Source: Metallyticus violacea (taxonomy: Eukaryota > Arthropoda > Insecta > Mantodea > Metallyticidae). From it: a stretch of DNA of 64,000 bases. Below the pieces are notes generated by a model. That model saw only the letters and a list, made by a program, of their open reading frames with translations, did no database searches and was not told where the DNA came from. Made by a program: the position numbers and the translations under genes. Position 1 is the first letter of the stretch. Each line of letters starts with the position of its first letter. Location of the stretch: positions 4,293,001 to 4,357,000 of the forward strand of contig CM060831.1 in NCBI GenBank assembly GCA_030762175.1, in the 5' to 3' direction. Below are positions 13,301-27,400 of the stretch, in pieces.

Positions 13301-16300
13301 TACTTCTGATGTAAGACCACTTAGCTTAAGTTCTTAAACTACAACAGTGTTTTAGGGTTTTAACCTCAGTAGCTTTGTAGCCGTGCGAACAGAGGAATAG
13401 GAAATGCCCGTTTACAGAGAAAGATGTAAAAAGTAATTTTGAGGAGGAACATTCCAGAGCATGTTCAATCTTCTGTGAATACTGTACGTTTTTATCATGA
13501 ACACTCCCCTTTTTATGAAATTTATACCAATCTGTAAATCGTACTTCGACTTGGAGGTTGAACATCAGGAAATCTCTCTTGAAATAATCTCCGTGCATCA
13601 CGCCGACACTGTACGCATGTACGAATAGTAAACACTCTTTAGGGAATAGAATACCTGAAATAAGCCACATTAACTTATTACACTGTCACACAACACACAA
13701 GAACAGGTCCAAACGTCAAATTCGTACTGATCTCCCCTCCGCCTATCGAGGTAACAGACTCCATCTTTAGAAGTTTGCTGACATCTGATTCGTCAACTTT
13801 TTGTATGTTGCAGTGGCACATCTCAACCTCGGATTGGTGCTAGGAAGAGTCGGCAGGCTGGAAGAGGCCCGTGCGGTGCTGAAAGGATGTGCCCATCTGG
13901 ACGGTGCAGGGTTAAGGGACCCACGAACACACGAGGTGGCCAGGGTAACGTGTCTCTTCCACCTGGGACGCCTTGCAATGGAGCAAGGCGAACTGCATCA
14001 CGCTATTCATGTGTTTTTGCAGGCTGTCAACATTAGACCGCATTACTACGCTCCACAGGTGGGTGCGTTTGTCTGAGCGACCTTCCTTATAAGTAAGGCC
14101 AGGATTTCTATGACCTGCATTTTGCTAAAATAATCTATAAACATCCAAAAGTTGAGAAAGTGGCCTGTAATTAACTAAGAAAACAAAACGTATTACGTTG
14201 ATGCATAAGCTCGACATCACAATATTGCTTTGGTAGGACGTAGCTATTCCTTATTTGAAGCGTTACGCTTGTAAATAAGTTTTGAATTTTGAGCTACTTG
14301 TGAGGTATAGAAGATGAAGTGTCAAGTGGAAAAACCGAACACTTCCGATACATTCTTCTTTTTGAGTTTGCAAAGGTAGGGAAGGCGGCTCATAACATTT
14401 ATGCCGTCTGCGGGGAGAAAATGGAACTGTAGTTTCAAGAGGGGGCCACTTTGGCATGAACGATTCGTCACGTCGGTCTTTGTCGAAGACCTTCAGAACT
14501 CTTTAATCCACCATTATCCACGCCAGTTAACCCGAGAATTAGCAGATGTGATGAATTGTAACCAAATGAAGGGGGGGGGGGAAACGAGAAAATTGCATCC
14601 AGTGCTTCGTGACACGATAATGCACGCCCACACTCTGTTGGGTTTCTATACTATCATTACCTTGATACTCAAGAGGTATCGATTTCGAACACGATATTTC
14701 TAACATGACGAAAGTAACTATTCAGGAGCTTGGTTGGGAGGCGATTCCACATCTCCCATGTTCTCCTGATCTTGCGCTCTCAGACTTCCAGCTTTCCCGT
14801 TCTCTATCCAACAATCTTCAAAGGAATACCTTCGATAACGAAAATACTTTACAAATTTGACTTAATGACTTCTTCAGCTCAAAACCAGTGGATATCTTCA
14901 GACGTGGAATCAAGAAACTACTCCAGTAGTGGGAGAGTGTCATAAATAATGGAGGAGAAATATTACTGATTAATTTTTATAGGCTATTCATCTCACATAT
15001 AAAGTTTATCACAGCAAAAAATGCTAGGAACTTACACATTCTATATGCCTCCGTAACCGAGAGATGCTCTCAGCTTCCAAACTTTAATCAAAGAGTCACC
15101 GACAAATTTTCTGTCATTGCGTTACTATGATATTTTTATAAAAATCCTCTTTCTATTTTTCTATTGTGTTAATTCTAGTTTTATTCTTTGTGGGTTCTTA
15201 GTGGTTTAGAACAATTAATATTATAGTCGTAGTGGAAATTTAAACATTTTACGGAATTTTGGTTACGTTGGTAGCTACATTTTTTTCTTCTTCTGGCACG
15301 AATATTTTATTTTCCTTTTAATTGTGGAGAAAAGAACTATTTAACCAATTGGGAATGTAATTATATTGAAGGGTCGTAATATGTATCTCAATATTAATAC
15401 TATGAAAACGTGACGTTACCATTGCCTTTAAAGTAAAAGTAGCGACAACTGATGGTGATATTTTTTAACAATGCAATAGATACAGAAGCGCGAGAAGTCA
15501 GTCAATGGCGGGAAAGTAACATTGACGCCACTCATGCCATTAAACTCATGTCAATAATCGATTTTCGAACTTCCGAGAATACATGCAAAGCAGGTTTGTT
15601 AATTGTTTTAGAAAAGAACACAAAAATTGTAAAATGCATGACCTTGTCTTATTTTTAGGGACCTGCAATGCGAAATTCTCCTTCCATATAGAAACCAATA
15701 TTTGCATAACAAGTTCCGTTCATATACAGCAAGCTACTGATTGGCTAATCTGAATTGCATTAGAGACGCCTAGCAATGTATAATCGATTAAACCGATCAG
15801 TGTTCCAAACCTTTCAACGGCAAAAACATGCAATAAGCCTTACTCCTGGGACTTCTGCTACGGTAATTTCTCATCCATTTAAATGAAAGGCTTAATAATG
15901 AACCATAGTGAATAGAACAGGAAATTGGTGAAGCTCCGGCGTGACGATCGTATTGTTCTACAGTTTTATAAACGCCACGTGCTTGTTCTGGTTATGGAAA
16001 TTATTGGCTGCTGTTACATAAATAATATTTTCAAGGTATGTACAAATATGAGTTATGGGTTATGTAAAGTTTTTAATATTTAATTCATGTTGACGTTGCA
16101 TGATATTCTGATAAATAATTTCATCTTGTAAACGTAATACAAAACATTGACGTTGTCGACAATTCATTTTTAATCAGCGCGCTGGCGAACTTACACATTT
16201 GTTCATCATGTCGGATGGCGAATATACCGAATCTCAGACTGTTTCGCTAGAGAGTAGGGTGTGCTAGTAAATTTATTGAGAAAAAAACTTTGTTTTAAAC

Positions 16301-19300
16301 AAATCTGTGGTCGCAGCAAAGGAAGTAGCCTAAAATTTTGGAAAGGAAAAAAATTAAAAATATGAAGAGCGGAATAATAAACAGTGATTACCAATTGAAG
16401 GTACGCGAGTTGACTGATTTTGCAAAGACCGCGACAGGCCCTGTTCACCATCTTTTGTACAAAATTTTGGATATGAAAAAACTTTCCTTTCGGCGAGTGT
16501 CGCATTTGCTAATGGTTCAAAAACTCATTTGAATGAACATTTCACAAGAGCGTTTAGACTTATTTAAATGCAATTCCTGTAAGTTTCTCCAACATTTCAG
16601 AACAGTAGATAAAACATGGATTCATCACTTCGCGCCAGAGACGAAGGAGCAGTATAAACTGTGGGTGGCAACAGGTGAAAGTGCACCAAAGAAAGCAAAA
16701 ACGGTTTCATAGCTAAGATTTTCTTGGATTCTCAGCTGTGGTGCTCGTAGACTACCTCCAGAAAGACATAACCATCATCAGGGAGTATTACGCTTCACTA
16801 CTGGACCAACTGAAGAATGCTATTCAGACTTGCGAAAAAGAAAGTTCTTTTCATCGCGATAATGCGCTTCACACAAGTCTGGGATTGTTGCTGCAAAACT
16901 GCATGACTTTCCTTTCCACATCCGCCGGATTTGGCTCACACCGATTACTTTTTGTTTCGACTTGAAGAAATGACTGCGTGGACGGACATATGTATCAAAC
17001 GAGGATTTTGCAGTTGAGACAGAAGCTTATTTTTCACAGTTGGACACATCTTATTTAACTGAGGGTATTAAAAATTTGGAAAGTCATTGAACTGAATGTA
17101 TCGATTACATTGTCATTTAAAAAAAAAGTATCTTAAATGTTGTATTTCCTTGGTTAGGCCGGGAACTTTTAGAACGATCTAGGAAGGGACACAGTTCTAT
17201 AAAGCAATATCTGAGGATAGAGAAAGGAAATGAAAATATACAGTTACCGAAATGTGCAAGTATTTAAGGGAAACTTACTGCAGCAGTAAAGAACATTTGA
17301 TGCTCCGGAACAAAACAAAATTTAAAAATAATTTTCCGTCGAACACGTTGGAGGGGGACAAAACAGTGTTTCCGTTCCCTCTTCTGCGGAAAATGCGTGA
17401 CCTTTAAACTCGCCGCTGATTAAAAATTGATAACGCTTCACTTCGCTTCCTTCGTGACGGATTTAGTGCTCACGCCACTTTCACATTTGACAACACACGA
17501 ATAAAAAACCAAAATATGAAGAAAACGAAAGTCTGGCAATTTCAGCACTCGATTTTCCCAGCAGTTATGTTTATTTTTATTTCATAGATTATTAAGAGTA
17601 AAAAAAGAAAACGGGACGGGCGTCAGAAAGTAGCATTGCACATTATTTACCTAAAGCATAGTCTCCATAATTTTATTACGTTAATCTCACTAGGAGAGGG
17701 GCGGTCAGCAACCATACCCAGGTGTACCCAACCTCGTCCACGAATCCGCCTGTCACGTCATTACCCATCTTATTATTGCACAAGTAGGTCGTTTTATACG
17801 GAACAACAGTGGGTCACAGGGACTTGGTGGGGATAAGCCACATCTGCAGGGCCGAAAAGTTGCCTAAAGTAGTTTTCATATCAACTGACAGAGGAACAAA
17901 GACTCACAGAATGCCTCTCGAGCATGGGATCACAAATGCGAAGAGCTATGAAGACACTTAGCAGAAATTGTGACCTCTCTCAAAGTCGAAATGCCCTCAA
18001 ATACGATCGAAAAGCATTAGCCTTCTTCATGATAGCGCCCAACCACCACACTTCCAAACTAGTAAAGAGGGAAGGTCATTGTAATTAATTTATTTCTTAG
18101 ATGTTGTTCTCCCGTTAGTTTAGACGTACACTGAGAGCGCCTAAAATATTTTTAATTTTACGCATTATTGTATGTTAATTGTTATTTTTTGTACATTAAA
18201 TACTTTTTAAAATATTATGCAACCATTCTTTTATATTCGGATTTTTTTTTTTTTTTTTTTTTGTAGGGTAACACAAGATAACACAGTGCAATTCTAAGAA
18301 GCGGGTGTTTACTCCCCTGTTTTGTATTACAGTTTGCAACCTTATGTGCATGCTGCGGATCAAGATCTTCAGGTGTTCTTCTGGTATGGCCTCCCATTGC
18401 TCATGCAACGCCTTCCGAGTTCACTGAAGCTCTCAGGAACATGTTGGCGAACATTTTTCCCCATCAAGTCCCAAACATGCTCAATGGGGTTGAGATCAGG
18501 ACTTCGTGCTGGTCAAACTAACGCCTGATTCTCCACCTCATGCAAGTACTGTGTCACAATGGGGCCACATGTGGACGGGTATTATCATGCATGAAACGGA
18601 AATCATTGCCAACACATGGGAGATAACATGCTACTGAAGAATTTCCTCAATGTACCGGTTTGCACTCAGGGTCCGTTCTTCACAAAAACCAACTCTGCCA
18701 TGGCTTCCATACACGACGGAACCTTCTCTGAAAGCCATTGTCGATAAGAAGGTGCAAGGGGCATACCTTTCTCCAGTCTTACTCTTTCCCTGCCATTAGG
18801 CGATCTCTTATCCGTGAATTTGACAACTTTCCATTGATCCTCAGTCCACTATTCATGTTGACGAGCAAAGGCAAGGCGTGCTTGTCGATGTTGCTGGGTA
18901 AACGAGGGATCCCTGGCTGGTCTTCTAGAGGTGAGCTATGCTTCTTCAAATCTCTTTCTACTGTTCTCACGCTGAAATTGACTCCTGATGCCCTTTGCAA
19001 GCGATTTTGGGGTTCTACGGTTGATGTGTGACGATTACGCAAACCTTGCAACCGCAGAAATTTATCATCTCTGGCAAATGTCATCCTTCTGCGGCAGATC
19101 CTGGTCTTTTGCAGTAGATACCAACCTTCGGTATGCGCTTTGCATAGCAGAGACAATGTCTCGTAACACTTGGGCAACATAACACATCCTCCGTCATCTT
19201 CCAACAGGCCAACTGCTTTAGCAGCCTCCTCTCAACTTTGCCTCATAAAATTATGTGTTACTGAGTGAAATACCTCGACAACAGAACAAAACTGATGTAA

Positions 19301-22300
19301 GAGCAATGCAATTGGCTAAAAACGTAATTAAATTGCACTCATGCAACATACTGAAAATGGTATCCGAATACATAAGAGTGGTTGCAAAATGTTTGGAAAA
19401 GTATTAAATGTGCAAAAAATGAATGGAATCATAATAATTCAACTATAATTATGCGTAAAATTAGATTTATTAAAAACAATTGCGGTTTTTTCTAAATCCA
19501 GCCCTCTCAGTGTATATTACTGTGTTGTTACAGAGTCTGTTCAACATGCTGGGAGAAGCTTACAGCAGACTGGGCAGGGATGCCGAGGCTGAACCATGGT
19601 TTCGTGCCTCGCTATCTACTCGACCAGATCACGTCCCGGCCCATCTAACGTACGGCAAACTCCTGGCTCGCAATGTAAGTAAAAAGTGATTTTTCCTTCG
19701 CGGGACCGCTCCACGTCGATCGGTTGAAGCTGGAGTCCGTAGCTATGATTGTCACGTAAGTTATTACTAACACTTAAAAGGTACATTTACTTGCCATTAT
19801 CAAGCAAGAATATGGAACTGCATTCCTTCATTTTCCATACGTTTCTGACATCGACTTATGAAATTAAACATTACCTTCTGCAGTTCCCTCTGAGAAATGG
19901 TAGAAAATTTTCACGAATGTTATTTTTCAGTTCATCTAATGTGTATGGATTTGTCTTGTACGCTTTTTCCTTTAATACCCCCCGCCCAGAGATAAAAATC
20001 GCAGGGCGTTAAATCGGGGGATCCAAAGTTGTAAACGATTACTCTATCGCCGACTCTGTATGCCGTTGGAAAGTCATGAAAAGTTTCCTCATTCTCTCGC
20101 CGCTAATAGCGGCTGATCATGCACAGGTTCCGCGGCAAGCAGGTTAGCTTTTTCTTCCTGAATTTACATACTTACCTGATTGGAACCAGATTCGTCCAAA
20201 ATAAAATTTGATTAGGGTCAATTTTTCCGTCATGCACAGTGTTAAAAAATGCATTCACAGAATCTACATCTGGATGCAGGGTCACCCGGTTTATGTTCTT
20301 GTACTACGGTAAACTTATAACTCGATGGTTTTGTAGCTGCTCGAACAAAGGAATAGGAAATTCCCTCCTCTTTGTTGAGAAAGACGTCTAAGTATTATTT
20401 ATAGAAACGTTCCAGAACATGTTCAATGTTATCTTATGTATGTGGCTGTGTACACTTTTTATCAAGAAAGCATCCCGTTTCACCTCTCTGAATCGAATTT
20501 CTACTTGGAAGTTGAATAGAGGGGAATTGTAAATAAATACTCTTTGGAAAATGGAATACCTGAATTGAGCCATATTAAAATAATTAATACACTGCCGCAC
20601 AACACACATGTGCGTACATTCCTAGAGTTAGAGTCGTGCTGATCTTTCCTCCGGCTACCCGGCCGGCTTTCAAGCGTGTCTCTTCCACAACGAGTCGAGA
20701 ACTGAGGCCGATTGCACGTTGAGCGGCCCTGCGAATGAAAAATCACCAGGTATAAGAGAGGTCATGTTTTGCTGTAATGTAACTTTTGCTATCTGAAACA
20801 GCATGTACTCAATTCGAAGTCCATTTAAATCTAAATGCTCTTTTTACGCGCTCAAATGACGCATTCCCTTGTGAACCGAACCTTACAGGAATGCAATTGG
20901 CTTGGTTGCAGTGACATCCGCCTTTGTTGCGAGGAAATTGGCTTCGTTACTAGCGAGAGGGAAAAACAAAAGGATTGTCCCTGGTCCCAGTAGATAAACG
21001 GAACAAAATGCCGGTTTGTGTTTCAGAGGACGCGAGTGGGCGAGGCTGAACTGTGGTACACGAGGGCAGAGCGTCTGGCGCCAGGGGACCCGGCGGTTTT
21101 CAGGCACTACGGTGAGTAACTCAACAGGTGCTATAAGGGCAGCCAAGTTGGTGTAATCACTTGGGAAATTACCTACACTCAACAAATTTCCCACGCAAAG
21201 AGCGCCATCTCAAACGGAAAATTATCGTTCGATTGGCATTTGTGTGTCTCTGATCTCAGGGGATATTTCCCACGTGCCACTGGACCTCTGAAAGAGAAGA
21301 CTGTGCTGCGACGAAATTAAAACGGAGAGGTGCAAGATAAAGATATGAAAACAACGAAGAAATAAAATAACAAATCAGAATAAATAAATTCAGTAAAAGC
21401 TCAGATTTATATTAAAATTTGTTTTTATCAATCTATATAACCACTACATAAAAGTAACCAAAATTTCGAATGTGAGTTTGTTAGTTCCATGTAGTATAAA
21501 GTTTTCTTTTAAAACCAAATAGCAATAATTAAATTAGATCTTAATCGTGGTATTTATAATACCAATTGCTTTTTATATGCTTATCTTTAAGTTACAGGAC
21601 CTCTGTCATCTTGAAGCATGTATTCAGTTTATAAATTGTCATTAGCGAGTTCCGAAAGAAGGTAGCTGTACCCATGAAAAGATTATTGAAAATTTTCTTA
21701 AAATCTCCATCGATCATTACTAGGCACCGAAAATATATTTGTTAACGTTCTAGCGGCCGCAACCTTTCTCAATGAAACTCGGCATATAGCATCAATTAAT
21801 AAACAAGTCATTGAGTTCGTTAATGAGCAAAATTAGATTATTGGGGGTGGAGATTAACCGAAAGAAAAGTTTTAAAAATCGTTCAAAAGACTGCAATTAA
21901 TGTTTTTCTCAATGAAACTCGGTATATGCTATAGAAATAAAATAAAAATAATTTCTGAAAATAATCGACATCAGACTACTAGGATTGGGAGTTTACCTGA
22001 AACACAAAATTTAAAAATCGATCTAATGGCACCAATAATTTTTTTCGCAAGGAAAATCGATACATACCATTTAAATGAAATAAGAAAAATAGTTTCTGAA
22101 AATCATGGAAATTGGAACACTAGAAGTATACCTGAAAACCAAAATTTAAAGCTTGAGGGTTAACCTAAAACAAAAACTTAAAAAAGTCGCTCCAGCGGTG
22201 GCAATTCCCCCCCCCCCTCAAAGTAACTCGGTGCATGCCACGAAATAAAATTAGAAAAATATTTGCTGAAAATCAGAGAAATCAGATTATTAGGAGTAGA

Positions 22301-24379
22301 AGTTTACCTGATACCCAAAATTAAAAATAAATAGTTTTAGCAGCACCAACATTTGTTTTTTCGCAATGAAAATAGGTATCATTAAATAAAACGAGAAAAA
22401 TAGTTTCTGAAAATCGGGGAAAGCGGACCATTAGGAGTGGGGTATTTCTGAAAAACGAAATTTAAAGAATTGGGATGAAAAGTAGTTACTGAAAATCAGT
22501 GAATGTTATGAGTAAAGGTTTACCTGAAACCCAACATTTAATAACTTTTTTGCAACGAAACTCGGTATATGCCGTTTAAATAAAATAATAAAAATAGTTT
22601 CTAAAAATCAGGAAAATCGGATCAATGTCGGGTATACCTGAAAACAGAATTTTTTTTAATCGTGAGGATGTCGATTAAAGTCTTCTGGGGGGGGGGATAT
22701 GAGGCATAAGGGAGAGGTTTCTTATTGTTAGCATTAAGGACCCATTCACAATGAAAATTAAAGGTAAACATAATAAAATAAGACGTAACAGTTAACTTAG
22801 TAGTATGTAGGCATTCACAATGAAAGACGCAAACGTACGTATTAGCCATCCTAAAGTAAGAACAAGCGAAGATCAACTAACAGCTGATTGAAAATGGCTG
22901 CTTCTGAGTAGACGGCGGTAACGTTTATGCATATGCAAAGTGCAGTAACTAATTTGTTTGGAGTAATATGAGCAAGGATAGCTTTCTTATAATGCAATTA
23001 ATCTTCTGTCCATTGACGCCATTCTGTCTACAGAGTCACTGATCTGCAGCTCTCTCTACCATAACTTGCCCTTACACGGAGCAACGGAATGTGCAATTCT
23101 TGCTGCTAGCTGCTGCAAGTCCCGAGCGAAGCGAAGAGAGCCGAAGGTAGGAACCCACAGATATAGCTAAATATACCACAGAGCAGTTGTGTTTTGATTG
23201 GCAGATTTCTAAAGTCTAAGTTAGACGTAAACGCAAAAGCTTGAACCTTGCAAGCTTCTAAGTTTACGTGTGATTGTACGTTTATTTTTATGTTTACGTG
23301 ATTCATTGTGAATGGTTCCATTATAATACATAGCATCTAGCTTGTATGTTTAAGTTTACGTTATGTTTTATTTTCGTTCTGAATGGGACCTAACAATTGG
23401 GTATTCCCGCAAAATGATAAACAACTCGTTGGTGTCACGTCAAAGTGTGGGGTGAATAATCCGGGCATGCGCATGAACGAACAATTGGATTTCCCTTACG
23501 GACAGCGGCCGGGTTCAGTACTGAACGGCAGCAGAAAAAGCCGATTTCTAGGAAATGCTGGAGAGATGTACAAATCTTAAGCGGCAGTGTAAAGTGTACA
23601 GGCCTGGAGAACACAACGGTTTGGAAATAATATAATTTTTTTTTAAAAGGAAGAAGAAGTATAACTAAAATTAACTATGTAGCTTAAACGTTAATCGCAT
23701 TCCGTTTTAATTGTTACACAGCTAACAATAAGTGCAACTGGAAACGTTAAGTTAACAATATGGCACATAAATAAAATAATAATGACACTTAAGCCTGAAA
23801 GTTACGTTTTTTTTACTAACTAACTATATATATACTATTAATAGAGTAATAAAAACTTCTAAAAAGCATAAAAACTCATAAAAAACACTCAGAGTGCAAT
23901 ATAAAAAGGTTCACATAAAATTTCACACTAAAAACCGTAAAATTGAACACTAAAATCACACTATATTTCGAGCTTGGCTCTTGGTCACGTGATTTTTTTT
24001 TTTTTTTTGGAGTAGTGTTTAACGCCCGTTTTTACTACTGAGGCACCACAGGCGGTGACACTGGTGATACATGAGGTGAAATGATGAATTGGGAAAGGAT
24101 TTTTTTTTTTTTTTTTAAGGAAGGAAGCGTTCCAGGCCTAAATTTAGGTACCTCCCCGGCATTTGCCAGTTATGAAGACTGAGGAAAACCTGGAAAAAAA
24201 CCCAGTCAGGGAGGACGGTCCTGGCGGGATTCGAACCGCAGACCTCCCGCTCACGAGTCCGTGCCTTAACGACCTCGGCCACCCGTGGCGGTTGGGTGGT
24301 CACGTGATGAAAATGAACGGTTTTTAGTGTGAAATTTTATGTGAACCTTTTTATATTGTACTCTGAGTGTTTTTTATGA

Positions 24380-24416
<37 letters not shown>

Positions 24417-24450
24417 AAAAATAGTAGTTAGTAAAATATAGTTAGTAAAA

Positions 24451-24490
<40 letters not shown>

Positions 24491-27400
24491 TGAGTTAGCG
24501 TTACTTTTTTTTCATTATTATTACATTCTCTGCTCAAGCGCTCTGTAATAAACTTCAAAAATTCAACTTGTTGAGGAATTCACTTAGTTTACGCAGCTCC
24601 TGCGTGAAGGGCATGTTAGAATCTGTTACGACATTCACATGAAAGCATGTATGAACATGTAAGGGAAAGGGGAATGAATTGTGTTTAACGCCCGTTTTTA
24701 CTATGAGGCACCACAGGCGATGTGCACTGATGATACATGCGATGAAATGATAAAATGGGAAATGATTTATTTTTAAGGAAGAAATCATTCCAGGCCTAAG
24801 TTTAGAGTACCTCCATTTGCCATTTATGAAGACTGAGAAAAACCTGGAAAAAAAACCTCAGTCAGGGAGGACGGTCCTGGCGAAATTCGAACCCAGACCT
24901 CCCGCTCAAGAGGAGCGCCTTAACGACCTCGGCCACCCGTGGCGGTAAGGGAAAGGGGAGGGGGAAGTAAAAATGTGTTAATCATATCTACAAAACTCAG
25001 CCAGAGATTAAATAAGTATGTAAATATTCTTGTGTTAGAAGTACAGTGTATTTTTATAGACAATCCAAATCCTATCTGTAGTAATGAATTAGGAAGAGTA
25101 TTGAGAAAGGAAGGACAAGAAATGGGCGAATTGAAAGGAAATAAACTATCAGGCAGAGAGATACACTGCAGGAGTAAACAAGAGGGCATGGAGCTGTCCC
25201 TTCCAAGTGCTGCCAACACTTTTAAAGGTTCCCACGCCTGGCGCGTTTGGGGTTAGACATTTTAGGGTTTACTACTCCAGTAACTGTGAGCATTCTCTTA
25301 AACTACAATTAAACTATTGTTAAACTATTTCGTTTTCCAATAATATATAGGATGGCCCATATAAATTGTTACAAATCAATAAACTTTAAACGGACCAACA
25401 AAACAAATGCTGGTTTTTTCTAAACTTATTGTAGAAAAGAATGTTTATAATAGAACCATGGGCAAAACTTAAGTGGGTCTTGCAGGAGGCATGGATAACT
25501 TCAGAATTTTAAATAGAACGATCGTATAATATTTAGATATTATATAGTCCTGAACAAATCGAGCGACATTTGCAAAAATTCATGCAGGATATTATGTACT
25601 TGATCATATGAGATGCCCATAACATCACGAATTTTAATGCTATAGTCTTTTAACATGATACCACCGTTTCTTAAGAAGAAACCTCCAGAACATGCAGCGG
25701 TCACCCTTAAATATGTTTTATCACTGCTCGATACTCGTCTTTATCAATTTCTACGAAACGGTTACACCGGTCACTTAAGATAGCTGCCAGCAAGGAACTG
25801 CCTGTTACATCTGTTTGAATATTTGAACAAAACTGTTAATAGAATCACGCTTACCAACAGCGATGCTCTGAACAAAATTTCTCGTCATTTCGTTGAAATT
25901 TACTTGACCATTCAATCGGTCCTTAATAGTTGTTGCGGAACTTTTAACATATATAGATAAAGCGCATTTATCAATAATCTATGGCTCGTGCCGTGACGAG
26001 AAGAAATGTTTGAGGTTCTAATGCGCACAGTTTCGCCACTTTCCTGAGAGGAATACAGTAGCTCTTCTAAACATTTTGCTACTTAAACAGTTTCCAGAAT
26101 GCGAAAAAGAGTAAAATATGGCGCAAGTTCAGTTGCTGGGGCCGGTATTCCTGGCACGCACGGCAAACTTTTCTTCCAGTTTGCCAACTCCATTCGGAAA
26201 GTTGCGTAAGGGAGAAGATGTAAAGTGCATGCGTGCGGACATGTAGTGGAGTTTTATTGGCTGCTAAGATGGAAATGTAAATGTAGGTGAGGATATATTA
26301 CGTAGTGATATCTTGCGTCACACGAGAAAGGGCGTGTCTTACTACAAAAGCGCACACTTATCTGGAGGAGCAAAGATTCTATTAAAGAACCTCTCACTAT
26401 TGCATTCCATAGCGAAAGCAGAAGTAACAAAAATACCTGACATTATAGAACACGCGGCAGGATCAATCATTTCTAATCTTCTTCATCTCGCCTAGTCTTG
26501 TTCTGCTTTCGATGCACAGCACTTAGTAAGTAACCACACTCTCTCTTGATATTGCAACTACTGCTTTCAAAGCTACGAATATTGAATTGCAAAAGAATCA
26601 GACTTGAAACTGATGCAGGCGCGTAGCTAAAGTACGGCGTTCGTCAAGGATTGCTAAGGAAGACGTCAAAACTGCAGAAATTCAGAGATGTTTGACTGCG
26701 ATTGTAGTCAAGAAACTCCTGCACAGAAGACTGTCAGTGAGTTCGTCAGCGGACACAAGGATGTCGTCCGTCACATTGACGTTGTGTCTATACGCGCATA
26801 ACCTTGAATAAACTGGAATGTCAGACAGGTCTCGGCCACGCAATCCTCCTCCACACTATTTGAATACAAAGGTTGAAGTGTGTCGGAAATGCATAATGAA
26901 GATCTCGATTTTTTTGGTGTCACTAGCCCAAGAAATTTCGTGCTGCTCCATTTGTGGACAAGCAGATGAACTTATTTTTGGACACTTCAGGCCGACTGCT
27001 AATGGACTGACTTCTTCAAGGAACAACGAGACCTTACACAGCTTAGACGCAGGATTCATCAACAGAGAAAGGGAAAGCGGTCAAAAGAGTGTTCCCCCCA
27101 CATGACAATGCGTGCCATAACCACCATATTTACCGGATTTCCCTCTGTTTGATTATGCCTTATTTAACAAAAAGAAAAACTCGCTGCGACATAATAAATT
27201 CGGGTGGTGGCGTAGTACTCCAAAACAATAGTTTCACGACGCTTTAATGAGCTACCAGGAAGGTGGAAACGGTGCATTGACGTTAGTGAGGTGGGCATTG
27301 AATCATGTTCCATACTAAATAAAGCGCAAAAAACTATGGTAAATAATTTTCGAAGGCCCCTCGTATTACAACAGTATATTATATTAGCAGCTAGACATAG

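Noticed and set aside
18027..18060. LHDSAQPPHFQ as a mariner catalytic block
   Set aside because: A single short string with no flanking catalytic blocks or terminal repeats is not enough to call an element.
18322..19182. Several + strand open frames of 60-97 codons
   Set aside because: All lie antisense to the Tc1 transposase read on minus, which has conserved catalytic blocks; the + frames have none.
21745..22655. Possible CRISPR-like or regular repeat array
   Set aside because: The units are about 150 bp, diverged and contiguous with no spacers, and the sequence is eukaryotic.
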